Positions 35,520 through 43,689 of a stretch of DNA of 64,000 nucleotides are shown here, piece after piece; position 1 is the stretch's first letter; the number at the start of each line of letters is the position of its first letter. The stretch comes from JBBRSD01 sp038245725 (GTDB lineage: Bacteria > Actinomycetota > Coriobacteriia > Anaerosomatales > JAAXUF01), in contig JBBRSD010000001.1 in the NCBI GenBank assembly GCA_038245725.1, forward strand, positions 434,001 through 498,000, written 5' to 3'. Both the position numbers and the translations under genes were made by a program. Below the pieces are notes generated by a model. That model searched no databases, was not told the origin of the DNA, and worked only from the letters and a program-made list of their open reading frames with translations.

Positions 35520-35733
35520 GGTCCCCCCTCGATCGTGGGATGGTGTCCTGGCCCCGGCAGGACGACCCAAAAGCTTTCTCTCACAAGAGCGTAGCATGGG
35601 AAGTGTGTCCGAGATGATAACGGCCTGTTCTGTGCCGGTCGCGTGATTAGCGTCACGCCTCTGTGACGCAGCCTTCGGAAGCCGTATCCTTCGAATGTCG
35701 ATACTGCACACGTGACTTCGTTAGGGGATGCCC

Positions 35734-37053
35734 GTGTACGACCCGTTCGCCCACGCCCCGCAGGTTTCTCGCGAAAGCCGGATCGCCGCCGAACTAGAGC
35801 GATTCACGGGTCGTCATGGCTTCACCGTCATCGACAACGTCGTGTTCAACCGCGGACTGGTCTCGGCGACCGTCGATCACGTGCTCATCGACCGCTTTGG
35901 CCTGATGCTCATCGACGCCGAGCTTTATGAAGGCGCCTACGTTCAAGGGGGGGACACCGATAATCTGTGGTCGGCGACCTATCCTGACGGTCGGACCGAA
36001 GAGTTTCGCAACCCGCTCTACCTGAGCACCGGCAACGAGAACGTCGTCAAGCAGGTGCTCGCGGCCAAGGGTATCAAGCTCGACGCGAGTCAGATCCGCA
36101 GCGCGGTCGTGTTTGATGGTGCCGACACGTCGCGCCTGAACCTCGTCGAGGTGAGCGCCGCCAAGGTCAAGTCCGCTGCGCAGGTCGGCGAGATCGTCGA
36201 CGCGCGCTACGGCTTTCCGCCGAACAACGGGCAGCTCACACAGGCCGATCTCGCGCGAATCACGGGTGAGGTGCGGGCTTTGAGCCGCGCGCTACCCTCG
36301 GACGGGGCTGCTTTGGCTGCCGATGAAGACGCTCCGTGGTCCTCAGACCCAGCCGTAGTCGCCGCTGCCGCGAGGATGTCGGTGGTCGCACCGCCGCCGC
36401 CCATGCGTCCGGACCAGGAGACGTTTCGGCGGACCGCTGAGCTCTCGGGGCACCATTCGGGCGGTTCAGGAGGCCCCAGCCTGCGCTCGGCGCTGCTGAC
36501 GCTCGGGACGATCGTCGTGATCGTGCTGACGTTGATCGCCGGCAGCCTGTTCTTTCCGCAGCTTCAGGCGGGCTCGACGCTCGCGTGGACGGTCGCGTTC
36601 GTCTTGCTGGTCGCGATCGCTCAGCTCGTCGCCTCCAACATCGCTGCCGCGCGCAAGCAGCCGAGTCCGCGCCACCCGGGGTGGCTTGTGGCCGCGTTCG
36701 CGCTGCGCGTGCTCGTAGTCGGCGTGTTCGTGGGCGGCCTGTGGTTATTGATCGCCGGCGGAGCCGCGGATAGTCTCGGCGAGATGCTCGCCTCGAAATT
36801 CGCGTCGCGTTCACCGGGCGTCACGAAGCCTGTCAAAGCGCCAACGAACCCGGGTGTCATCGTGGCGAAGCGCCGGCTGAGGGAGATTCGGCCGGACGTG
36901 TACAAGACCGCCACGAATCTGAACTCTCCGAAGATCACGCCAGAACCCGACGCCCGGACGGCTTACACGTGGCAGTACTCCGCGGCAGGTTCGTCGACGC
37001 CACTTTCGTTCACGCTGACCATCGACCTCCAAGGCAAGGTCGTGAGTCCCTAG
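35734..37053 (+). CDS. NERD-domain membrane protein
   Basis: A ~439-residue protein. Residues ~1-170 resemble the nuclease-related domain (NERD): an early FTVIDNVVFN, TVDHVLIDRFGLMLIDAE as the D...E catalytic block, and a later VVFDGAD strand. The conserved lysine after the glutamate (E-x-K) is replaced by Leu in DAELYEG, so nuclease activity is doubtful. A linker rich in Ala/Pro leads to three or four membrane helices (~250-360) and an external C-terminal domain. GTG 35734 has AGGGG 6 nt upstream; ATG 35728 sits directly on the GGGG and is less likely. Confidence 0.7.
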   Translation: MYDPFAHAPQVSRESRIAAELERFTGRHGFTVIDNVVFNRGLVSATVDHVLIDRFGLMLIDAELYEGAYVQGGDTDNLWSATYPDGRTEEFRNPLYLSTGNENVVKQVLAAKGIKLDASQIRSAVVFDGADTSRLNLVEVSAAKVKSAAQVGEIVDARYGFPPNNGQLTQADLARITGEVRALSRALPSDGAALAADEDAPWSSDPAVVAAAARMSVVAPPPPMRPDQETFRRTAELSGHHSGGSGGPSLRSALLTLGTIVVIVLTLIAGSLFFPQLQAGSTLAWTVAFVLLVAIAQLVASNIAAARKQPSPRHPGWLVAAFALRVLVVGVFVGGLWLLIAGGAADSLGEMLASKFASRSPGVTKPVKAPTNPGVIVAKRRLREIRPDVYKTATNLNSPKITPEPDARTAYTWQYSAAGSSTPLSFTLTIDLQGKVVSP

Positions 37054-37087
37054 GGTGAGCTGTCCGGATCGAGAGAAGGGTCTGCTC

Positions 37088-38197
37088 GTGACTGTTCGCG
37101 CTCGTCTCATCCCGGCTGGGCTGGTCGTCGCGCTTCTGCTCGCGGCCGGCGGCGCGGCGGCCACAGCCCGCCCGTCGGCAACCGCGCGCGTGTCCGCACG
37201 CGCGACCACTGCGACCTCCACGGTCACGGCGACGACTTCGGTGCCCCCCACGATCACCGTCGCTGCCGTTGGCGACATGTGCTTCGTCTCGTCGGTCAGA
37301 CGCCTCGTCGCGTCCAAGGGGGCCGACGCACCGTTCAGCTCGACCCACAAGGTGCTCGCCGCTGCCGACGTCACTCTCGGCAATCTCGAGTGCGCGCTTT
37401 CGACTCGAGGTCACGCGGTGGCGGGCAAGCAATACACGTTCGAGGGCCCACCCTCGGCGGTCAAAGGCCTTGCCTACGCGGGCTTCGATTTCGTGGCGCA
37501 GGCGAACAACCACGCGCGGGATTTCGGCGCAACGGCGCTCAGGGACACCATTCGCAATCTGAACACGGCTCATATCGCGCACGCTGGCGCAGGTGCGAAC
37601 TCGGCGGCTGCGTTCAAACCGGCCATCATCAGGCGCAACGGCGCGACGATCGCATACCTCTCGTTCTGCCAGATCGGGCCTTCGTCGTTCAGGGCCGGAA
37701 AGCACCGCTCGGGCACCGCGTACACTCTCAGCAAATCGACGGTGGTCAAGGCGATCAAGAGCGCCCGCAAGAAGGCCAACTACGTGATCGTCGCGTTCCA
37801 CTGGGGCGTCGAGCGGGAATTCACGCCCACGGGCACGCAGGTGAGCTTCGGGCGCGCGGCCATCCGCGCGGGCGCAAACCTCGTGCTCAGCCATCACCCG
37901 CACGTGATACAAGGTATCGAGTTCTACAAGCGCGGCCTGATCGCGTACTCGCTGGGCAACTTCGTGTTCTCCCCCGGCAGCGCCAGCGGCCACGACACAG
38001 TGATCCTTACACTCGCGCTCGGTCCGCACGGCGTGCGCACTGTGGTCGTCCGTGCTGCCCACATCGACGCCTACGGCCGTCCGGTTCTTGCAAAAGGCAA
38101 GACGCGCGCGCGCATCCTTGGTATCGTGCGTTCGACCTCGCGCGGCCGCCACACGAAGGTCAAGCTTTCCGGCGGCGTCGCGCATCTGACGAAATAG
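37088..38197 (+). CDS. CapA/PgsA-family calcineurin-like protein
   Basis: A 369-residue exported protein of the CapA (poly-gamma-glutamate capsule) family. The signal peptide is LIPAGLVVALLLAAGGAAATA, followed by a Thr/Ala-rich spacer and the metallophosphatase-like domain: AAVGDMCF, TLGNLECALS, AQANNHARDFG, VAFHWGVE and SHHPHVIQG, all the family metal-site motifs. GTG 37088 has GAGAAGGG upstream; the upstream in-frame ATG-less extension is not needed. No other capsule genes (capB, capC) are adjacent, so a role in polyglutamate synthesis is not established. Confidence 0.88.
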   Translation: MTVRARLIPAGLVVALLLAAGGAAATARPSATARVSARATTATSTVTATTSVPPTITVAAVGDMCFVSSVRRLVASKGADAPFSSTHKVLAAADVTLGNLECALSTRGHAVAGKQYTFEGPPSAVKGLAYAGFDFVAQANNHARDFGATALRDTIRNLNTAHIAHAGAGANSAAAFKPAIIRRNGATIAYLSFCQIGPSSFRAGKHRSGTAYTLSKSTVVKAIKSARKKANYVIVAFHWGVEREFTPTGTQVSFGRAAIRAGANLVLSHHPHVIQGIEFYKRGLIAYSLGNFVFSPGSASGHDTVILTLALGPHGVRTVVVRAAHIDAYGRPVLAKGKTRARILGIVRSTSRGRHTKVKLSGGVAHLTK

Positions 38198-38246
38198 ACT
38201 CGGGCCGGCTGGAGTCGTGCCCGTGCCGAGAAGAGAGCAGCACGCC

Positions 38247-38603
38247 GTGATCCAGATGAAGTCCGCGTACGATCCGCAGGCCAAAAACGACGGGTACCGA
38301 ATCATCGTGACGCATGACTGGCCGGCCGGTCTCAAGCGCGGCAAGGCGTCTGGCAGCGACTGGATCAAGTCCCTTGGCCCGACGGAGAGTCTGCGCGGTT
38401 GGATGAAGAAGAACCCGCGCAAGATCGCGCAGTTCGTCGATAAGTACCTCGCTGAACTCGGCACCAACGACGCGGCCGCCGACAAGCTCCAGGAGATGCA
38501 CGCGCGGTACGGCACGATCACCGTGCTTTCAGTGCCGAGCGTCGACGAGCACTGGCCCGTCGCCGAGACGCTCGCCAAGTTCCTCTCGGCGATGGTCGAG
38601 TAG
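38247..38603 (+). CDS. DUF488 family protein
   Basis: A ~118-residue protein of the DUF488 (YeaO-like) family. Signature segments are MKSAYDPQAKNDGYRIIVTHDWPAGLKR, then SLGPTESLRGWMKKNPRKIAQFVDKY, and a C-terminal YGTITVLSVPSVDEHW. GTG 38247 is favoured with AAGAGAG upstream; ATG 38256 is possible. The family has no firmly established function. It follows capA by 50 bp and may share its transcript. Confidence 0.8.
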   Translation: MIQMKSAYDPQAKNDGYRIIVTHDWPAGLKRGKASGSDWIKSLGPTESLRGWMKKNPRKIAQFVDKYLAELGTNDAAADKLQEMHARYGTITVLSVPSVDEHWPVAETLAKFLSAMVE

Positions 38604-38669
38604 CGGATCCTGGCAGGAAAGGCGTCGCTGTCAGACCCCCGCGCTATGGTGCGCGTGGGAGGAGATGCC

Positions 38670-39242
38670 ATGATCTACCGGGAAAAGGATTCACGCGCGC
38701 TCGACGTGCTCCAGCGCGCCCTGCACTCGGGCAGTCCGGCCACGCGCGTGAGGGCCGTGTCGATGCTCGAGCGGCTGGATTGCGACGATCGGATCACCTG
38801 GCTGTCGGACGCACTGGCTGACGCGCATCCTTCGGTGTCGGCCACGGCGTTGTGCGTCATGGCTTGGGTCCTCGACCCAAGCGAAGCGCCGTGGCCGGCT
38901 CGCGAGGGGCCGCCGGCCGACACCGGCCTCTCGAGGAGCGAGGGCCTGAGCGCGGGACTCCCCGACGAGCCTGCCAGCCGCTGGCAATGGGAGTACGTCG
39001 TCGAGATCTGGCGCGAAGACGGGCTGCTCGTGGGTGTGTATCCTGCGTCGACATGCGCCGAAGACGACGAGCACGCCAAGCGCATCGCTCTCGGGCAGGC
39101 GATCATCGACAGCGCGGGTCGCCGTGCCGACAGGTTCGACCCGGGGTCGGCGGCGGCGTTCATCGTCGAGAAACGTCAACTCGAGCAAAACGCCGCCGGG
39201 CGTCGGGAGCGACATCGTGACGATCGGGATGCCCCGGGCTGA
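38670..39242 (+). CDS. HEAT-repeat-like small protein
   Basis: A 190-residue soluble protein. The first ~75 residues contain two HEAT-like helical repeats (DVLQRALHSGSPATRVRAVSMLERL, then ALADAHPSVSATALCVMAWVL). The C-terminal ~95 residues (WQWEYVVEIWREDGLLVGVYPASTCAEDDEHAKRIALGQAIID) are mixed and unassigned. ATG 38670 has GGGAGGAG 5 nt upstream; the upstream GTG/ATG options are weaker. No recognisable catalytic motif. It ends 20 bp before a convergent ferredoxin-like gene. Confidence 0.65.
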   Translation: MIYREKDSRALDVLQRALHSGSPATRVRAVSMLERLDCDDRITWLSDALADAHPSVSATALCVMAWVLDPSEAPWPAREGPPADTGLSRSEGLSAGLPDEPASRWQWEYVVEIWREDGLLVGVYPASTCAEDDEHAKRIALGQAIIDSAGRRADRFDPGSAAAFIVEKRQLEQNAAGRRERHRDDRDAPG

Positions 39243-39261
39243 TAAGACGAGGCGACGTCGC

Positions 39262-40098
39262 TCACCACAGGTTTGCGACGGCTGGTACGGTTCGGCGGTC
39301 GGTCAGGCCGATCGCATCGCTTGCGCAGGCGGAGCGGCAGATGCCGCAGCCCCAGCACTTCTCGGCGTGGTGGACGACGCAGCCGCCGCTCACCGTGAAC
39401 GCGTCGAACGGGCACAGCCCGGCGCACGCGCCGCACTGCGTGCACGCAGCGGGATCGAGCACGGCCACATCTTCCCCGCGCCACATGAGCTTGATGTCGT
39501 AGCCGGCGGTGAGCTTCATCGCCATGCAACCGCTGCTTAGATTGCAGTTGCAGATGGCGGCGGTAAATGGCGTCGTAAATGTCCAGACGGAGTGCATCAG
39601 GCCGCGCTCCTCGCACGTCCGCAGCAGCGACATCGTCTCGTCTTTGGTCATCGTGTGGAAGTCGTCGAGTCCGGGACCGGCGTCATAGGAGGCGAACCCC
39701 TCTTCGAGCAGACCTGTGACGGGCTTGGTCGTGACGAGGATGCAGACCTCCTCGGCGGTCTTGCCCCGCTCGTGCATGCGGCAGATGCAGGGGATCACGG
39801 TGATGCTGGTCGCGATGTCGAGGACGGCCCCGCAGTCCTCGATCGACAGCGGTTGGCCGAAGTGGCTCTTCCGCATGTTCCTCGAGATGGTGTTCTTGCC
39901 AAGCCACGCGAGCGGGGAGGGGAGCTTGCCCAAAACTTCGCCGGCGGTGATCGCCGTGGCGCGCATCTGGTCGAAACCCCGGATGAACTCGAGCATGTAC
40001 TCTCGGCGCCGCACGTCGCTGCTCAAGTCGTAAGCGTAGTTGTTCGCCTCGAGGTACCAGCGCTTGCCCTCGCCGTGCTCGACACAGAACCGGCACAT
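39262..40098 (-). CDS. 4Fe-4S ferredoxin-domain protein of unknown function
   Basis: A 278-residue Fe-S protein. It starts MCRFCVEHGEGKRWYLEANN, a head I recall from a conserved family in anaerobes. The middle has four more cysteines (ITVIPCICRMHERGKT; TAAICNCNLSSGCMAMK), and the C-terminus holds two [4Fe-4S] motifs (CTQCGACAGLCPFDAF and CWGCGICRSACASDAIG). No membrane helix or signal peptide is seen. The extra cysteines before the ferredoxin suggest an additional cluster or metal site. It probably transfers electrons to an unknown partner; no redox enzyme is adjacent. Confidence 0.85.
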   Translation of the reverse strand: MCRFCVEHGEGKRWYLEANNYAYDLSSDVRRREYMLEFIRGFDQMRATAITAGEVLGKLPSPLAWLGKNTISRNMRKSHFGQPLSIEDCGAVLDIATSITVIPCICRMHERGKTAEEVCILVTTKPVTGLLEEGFASYDAGPGLDDFHTMTKDETMSLLRTCEERGLMHSVWTFTTPFTAAICNCNLSSGCMAMKLTAGYDIKLMWRGEDVAVLDPAACTQCGACAGLCPFDAFTVSGGCVVHHAEKCWGCGICRSACASDAIGLTDRRTVPAVANLW

Positions 40099-40180
40099 TG
40101 TTTTCGCTCCTTGCCGAGGGGTGGGCGAAGACCTGCGCCCACACTATCATTCCCACCGGGCGCCCAACCTCCAGACGCAA

Positions 40181-40208
40181 CAACGCCCGCGGGGGGACGC
40201 GGGCGTTG
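40181..40208. terminator. Hairpin terminator between minus-strand genes
   Basis: CAACGCCCGC pairs with GCGGGCGTTG across an 8-base loop. It lies between the small minus-strand gene ending at 40243 and the ferredoxin gene starting at 40098, so it could end the first or attenuate the second. The T-run after it is weak. Confidence 0.6.
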
Positions 40209-40242
40209 CGCAGGAAGGGGGGTCTGTTTGTGAGCCGCCGAG

Positions 40243-40443
40243 TCACTCCTCGGCGGGCGGGACCACTCGGCGCAGCAGACGACCGGCGCGCTCCTTGCGG
40301 TCGAGCAGTTCCTCGGTCGCATACAGGTCGCCGATGCGACTGGCGAGCATCCCGGGAACGTCGTGTGTGTGTTCACCGTGGAGGTAGGGGACAAGACCCG
40401 AATCGAACGGGTCGGAAGCGGCACGATCGACCGTCTGCTTCAT
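40243..40443 (-). CDS. Small 66-residue hypothetical protein
   Basis: A short open frame with a strong ribosome site (GGAGGG, 4 nt before ATG 40443). The product begins MKQTVDRAASDP, includes DSGLVPYLHGEHTHDVPG, and ends with a charged helix (YATEELLDRKERAGRLLRRV). It is hydrophilic, with no membrane segment and no family I recognise. A terminator-like hairpin follows at 40181-40208. The frame and strong initiation signal support it, but no homology can be claimed. Confidence 0.5.
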   Translation of the reverse strand: MKQTVDRAASDPFDSGLVPYLHGEHTHDVPGMLASRIGDLYATEELLDRKERAGRLLRRVVPPAEE

Positions 40444-40644
40444 GGATCCCTCCGTACTCTCTGCGAGCGGTGGCATCTCCTCCGGGCGCGCAACGCTTCC
40501 CTGTATACCCCCGCGAGGCGAGATGTGACATCGCGCTTCCGAAAGTTCACAACTTGTAACGGTCTCGTCGGTCCCGCTCGCGCTGCCGCTGGTGTTGTAT
40601 CGTGGAATGGGAACCGACCGTCCTGTGCAGCCCTTGGAGGTCCG

Positions 40645-41505
40645 ATGGCCGTCAGCATACTCACCGACTCACTCGCGTCCATCCCCCCGCGCGATGCTGA
40701 TGAGGCCGGTGTGGACGTGATCTCGCTCTACATCAGCGACGGTGACTCGAATCAGCGCGAGCTCGATATGGACGCACGCGCGTTCTACCGCCGCCTCCAA
40801 GACATGCGCGCCCTGCCGACATCGTCACAACCTTCGCCCGAGGCGTTCGTTGCGGCGTTTCGCCGCGCACTCGAGCACGGCTCCGATGCGCTCGGCGTTT
40901 TCGTGTCCGCCAAGATGAGCGGCACGCTCGAAGCCGCGCGCATCGCCGCCGACATGATCCGAGCCGAGACGCCCGACGCTCGCATCGAGCTGCTCGACGC
41001 GGGCTCCAACTCGATGGAGGAGGGCTTCGGTGTGCTCGCCGCCGCGCAAGCCGCCAGGGCCGGCGAGTCCATCGAGCGTTGCGTGCAGGCCGCACGCGAG
41101 ACGCTTGAGCGCACCCGCTACCTGTTCAGCCCAGAGTCGCTCGAATACCTGCGCCGAGGCGGGCGCATCGGCGCGGCGTCGGCCCTTCTCGGCGGGTTGC
41201 TGCAGATCCGGCCGATACTGACCGTCGAGGAGGGTGAGGTCCGGACGTTTGCCAAGGTGCGCACACACGGCAGGGCGCTCGCCGAGATGGCGCGGCAGTT
41301 CTCAGACGACATCGCCGCGTACGGCCTGCGGCAGGTGATCGTGCACTACATCGGCGAGCCCGACACCGCCGAGGTCTTTGCCCGCGAGCAGATCGAGCCG
41401 CTGGCTGGCGCGCCCGTCCGCGTGCTGCCGGTGAGCCCGGTCGTGGGCCTGCACGTGGGCCAGGCCGTGGGCATCGTCTACGAGACCGAACGCGTGTGGG
41501 TGTGA
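40645..41505 (+). CDS. DegV-family fatty-acid-binding protein
   Basis: A 286-residue DegV protein. DegV/FakB proteins bind a fatty acid and present it to a kinase (FakA) for phosphorylation. Landmarks: opening VSILTDSLASIPP, the STSQPSP-like LPTSSQPSPEAF (fatty-acid carboxylate contacts), VSAKMSGTLEAARIAA, LDAGSNSMEEG, and YLRRGGRIG followed by LQIRPILTVEEGEV. ATG 40645 has GGAGG upstream; the long open frame before it is not homologous. No FakA kinase gene is nearby. Confidence 0.92.
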   Translation: MAVSILTDSLASIPPRDADEAGVDVISLYISDGDSNQRELDMDARAFYRRLQDMRALPTSSQPSPEAFVAAFRRALEHGSDALGVFVSAKMSGTLEAARIAADMIRAETPDARIELLDAGSNSMEEGFGVLAAAQAARAGESIERCVQAARETLERTRYLFSPESLEYLRRGGRIGAASALLGGLLQIRPILTVEEGEVRTFAKVRTHGRALAEMARQFSDDIAAYGLRQVIVHYIGEPDTAEVFAREQIEPLAGAPVRVLPVSPVVGLHVGQAVGIVYETERVWV

Positions 41506-41550
41506 GATCCGTCTCGGCGGCCGATCGTGCTGCGGCTTCGGCTCAGACCT

Positions 41551-41559
41551 TGCTAGAAT
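41551..41559 (+). promoter_or_regulatory. Extended -10 promoter giving a probable leaderless transcript
   Basis: TGCTAGAAT, identical to the element at 5039. Transcription would start 7-8 nt later, almost exactly at the ATG at 41567, which has no ribosome site. The other candidate ATG at 41558 lies within the -10 itself. Confidence 0.5.
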
Positions 41560-41566
41560 GCGCCGC

Positions 41567-42109
41567 ATGACTGAAAACAATGCTCCCACATCGGCATCCG
41601 CGGCCAAGTCGCCGGATCCCAGCTGGACCGACCGCCTCGTTCCGCGCGCCGGCACCCGCGTCCAGCTCTTCTCGGCGGCTATCATCTGGCTCGTCGGCGC
41701 GAGCATCCTGCTTATCCGAGGCGTGCTGTTCCTGCACGACCGCTGGTTCCCGGCGATCATCACCGTCGCGCTGCTCATCGGGCTCGCGAAAGAGCGCTAC
41801 ATCCTGAGCGGCTACGCTCGCAAGGCGGTCATCCGCATCCATGCGCGCGGAAAGGCCGGCTACTTCGGCTTCTTCTCGCTGAAGTCGTGGATTTTCATCC
41901 TCGTGATGATGGGTGGCGGCATCGCGCTGCGCATGTCGGTTCTCGCGAGCGCGAGCGACGTCATCCCGTGGGGCCGAGACGCGCTTGCGGTCCTCTACGT
42001 GGCGGTGGGCACGGCGCTCGCCTACGCCGACCGCATCTACTGGAAGGCCGCGCTCGCCAAGACGCCCGCGCAGCTCGACGCTGTCGAGCATGAGGTCGAC
42101 GAGGCGTAA
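41567..42109 (+). CDS. Small integral membrane protein of unknown function
   Basis: A 180-residue protein with a hydrophilic N-terminus, then four membrane helices: FSAAIIWLVGASILLIRGVLF, FPAIITVALLIGLAKE, IFILVMMGGGIALRMSVL and ALAVLYVAVGTALAYADR. The pattern of basic residues between helices (YILSGYARKAVIRIHARGK) is conserved in a family of small bacterial membrane proteins I cannot name. There is no ribosome site; an extended -10 element 8 nt upstream suggests the mRNA starts at or beside the ATG. Confidence 0.7.
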   Translation: MTENNAPTSASAAKSPDPSWTDRLVPRAGTRVQLFSAAIIWLVGASILLIRGVLFLHDRWFPAIITVALLIGLAKERYILSGYARKAVIRIHARGKAGYFGFFSLKSWIFILVMMGGGIALRMSVLASASDVIPWGRDALAVLYVAVGTALAYADRIYWKAALAKTPAQLDAVEHEVDEA

Positions 42110-42178
42110 CGGCTGCAGGGCGCCGCCGGGTGAAACGCCTGCGCGGTGGTTCGCACGAAACCAAGGGGAGGACTCCGC

Positions 42179-42754
42179 ATGAAGGTCGTCGCAATCAACG
42201 GTTCCGCGCGTCGCGACAGCAACACCGGTCGGCTCATCGAGACCGTGTTCGGGCCGCTTCGTGAGGCTGGCATCGAGTGTGAGCTCATCAACCTCGCCGG
42301 CAAGGACATTCGTGGCTGCACCGCGTGCAACAAGTGCCGCGAGAAGGCCGACGGACAATGCCACGGTCGCCGCGACTTCGGCAACGAGGTCATCGATCGC
42401 GTGCGCGACGCCGACGGTCTGATCCTCGGCAGCCCCACCTACTTCGCCGACCTCACGCCCGAGCTCAAGGCGATCATCGACCGAGTGGGCTACGTCTCGA
42501 TGGGCAACGGCGGCTTCTTCACGCGCAAGCCCGGTGCGGCGGTCGTCGCCGTGCGCCGGGGCGGCGCGATCCACGTGGCGGACTCGATCAACCACTTCTT
42601 CCTCATCAGCCAGATGCTCATCGTCGGTTCGACCTACTGGAACATGGCCTACGGCCGGCTTCCGGGCGAGGTCGAAGACGACGCCGAGGGCATGCGCAAC
42701 ATGGTCAACGTCGGCGAGAACATGGCGTGGCTTCTCGGCAAGCTCGCCGAGTAG
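42179..42754 (+). CDS. Iron-sulfur flavoprotein (NADPH-dependent FMN reductase family)
   Basis: A 191-residue flavodoxin-fold protein. The FMN-phosphate loop is INGSARRDSNTGRLIE, followed by INLAGKDIRGCTACNKC and GQC, a compact cysteine set typical of Isf-type iron-sulfur flavoproteins of anaerobes. LILGSPTYFADLTPELKAIIDR is the flavin-binding region, and the C-terminal half has GSTYWNMAYGRLPGEVEDDAEG. ATG 42179 has AGGGGAGGA 6 nt upstream. It would pass electrons between ferredoxin and small acceptors, or reduce quinone/oxygen species; the acceptor is unknown. Confidence 0.9.
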   Translation: MKVVAINGSARRDSNTGRLIETVFGPLREAGIECELINLAGKDIRGCTACNKCREKADGQCHGRRDFGNEVIDRVRDADGLILGSPTYFADLTPELKAIIDRVGYVSMGNGGFFTRKPGAAVVAVRRGGAIHVADSINHFFLISQMLIVGSTYWNMAYGRLPGEVEDDAEGMRNMVNVGENMAWLLGKLAE

Positions 42755-42808
42755 GGCGCGCGAGTCGGCGCTGACGACCGCTGAGCGCCAGCAGCCCCGC
42801 GCCGCGGC

Positions 42809-43591
42809 CTACGGGTACGAGATCGTGTCGGGCGCGGTGCCGGTCACGCCGAAGCCGTTGGCGTAGATGCGTGCCGCGTCGACGTGCAACCCCGGCGCTG
42901 CCGAAAGGTAGGCGTTGAAGTAGGTGGCGAGCGCGTCGCTGACCTGCGCTTTCTGCGCAGCGCTGCCGGGGATTCCCTGAACACTGAGCTTCGTGGCGCC
43001 CGGCGTGATGATGTGCCCCTGCGCGTAACTCGCGGGCGCCGTCACCGAGCCCGAGTACGTGGCGCCGTTCGCGGTGACCCGCGCCGAGAGCTGCACCGAT
43101 CCCACGTTCGGAATCTTCAGGCTCACGTCGCGCACCCCGATGTTGATCCCCGCGCCGTTCGACGTGTACGGGAAGGTGTTGAGGAGCGCCGCGATCTCCT
43201 CGGCGGTAAAGGTTGCGGAGAAGGGGTGCGAGCCACTTGCCCGCACGCCGTCGAGCTCGATCGGCGCGACGGGGAATTCGGCCCGGACGCCGGCCTTCTG
43301 CATCGCCGAGGCGAACGCCGACATCTGGCCCGAGGTGCTCGAGACAGCCGGCGACATCGCGCTCTTGATGAGGTAGCCCACGACGCCGAGCAGCGCGAGC
43401 GCGATCAGGACGACCACGACCGCGACAACGACTCCCGTGCGGCTGGGGCGCGGCCGCGGAGCCTCGCCGGCGGCGTTGACGCCGGGTGGGACGGTGGGTG
43501 GACGGGGCGGCTCGGCGAGCGCGGTGGCGGTCCCGGCGGTGGACTCCGCTTGCGGGTCGTCGTCGGGGAAATGCGGCTCGGTATCGGACAC
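42809..43591 (-). CDS. Membrane-anchored extracytoplasmic protein of unknown function
   Basis: A 260-residue protein. An acidic then Pro-rich cytosolic head (~50 residues) precedes a single membrane helix (VVVAVVVVLIALALLGVVGYLI). The external domain resembles two-stranded lipid- or substrate-binding (LmeA/DUF2993-like) folds in its alternating pattern: FSATFTAEEIAALLNTFPY, GVRDVSLKIPNVGSVQLSAR, ANGATYSGSVTAPASY. This likeness is weak. GTG 43591 has AGAGG 6 nt upstream. It is divergent from the GNAT gene. Confidence 0.7.
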   Translation of the reverse strand: MSDTEPHFPDDDPQAESTAGTATALAEPPRPPTVPPGVNAAGEAPRPRPSRTGVVVAVVVVLIALALLGVVGYLIKSAMSPAVSSTSGQMSAFASAMQKAGVRAEFPVAPIELDGVRASGSHPFSATFTAEEIAALLNTFPYTSNGAGINIGVRDVSLKIPNVGSVQLSARVTANGATYSGSVTAPASYAQGHIITPGATKLSVQGIPGSAAQKAQVSDALATYFNAYLSAAPGLHVDAARIYANGFGVTGTAPDTISYP

Positions 43592-43689
43592 GGTCGGCCT
43601 CTTCTCGGCGCGGCGCTGCTTGTTACTTGAAGCCTACCCTAAGCCGCGTCATGCTGGTCGCGACCTGACGCCGAAGCCTCCGGAGGCGC

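Noticed and set aside
40380..40420. tRNA T-arm-like sequence on the minus strand (GACCC-GTTCGATTC-GGGTC)
   Set aside because: The rest of a cloverleaf (acceptor, D and anticodon arms) cannot be drawn around it, and it falls inside a small open frame with a good ribosome site.
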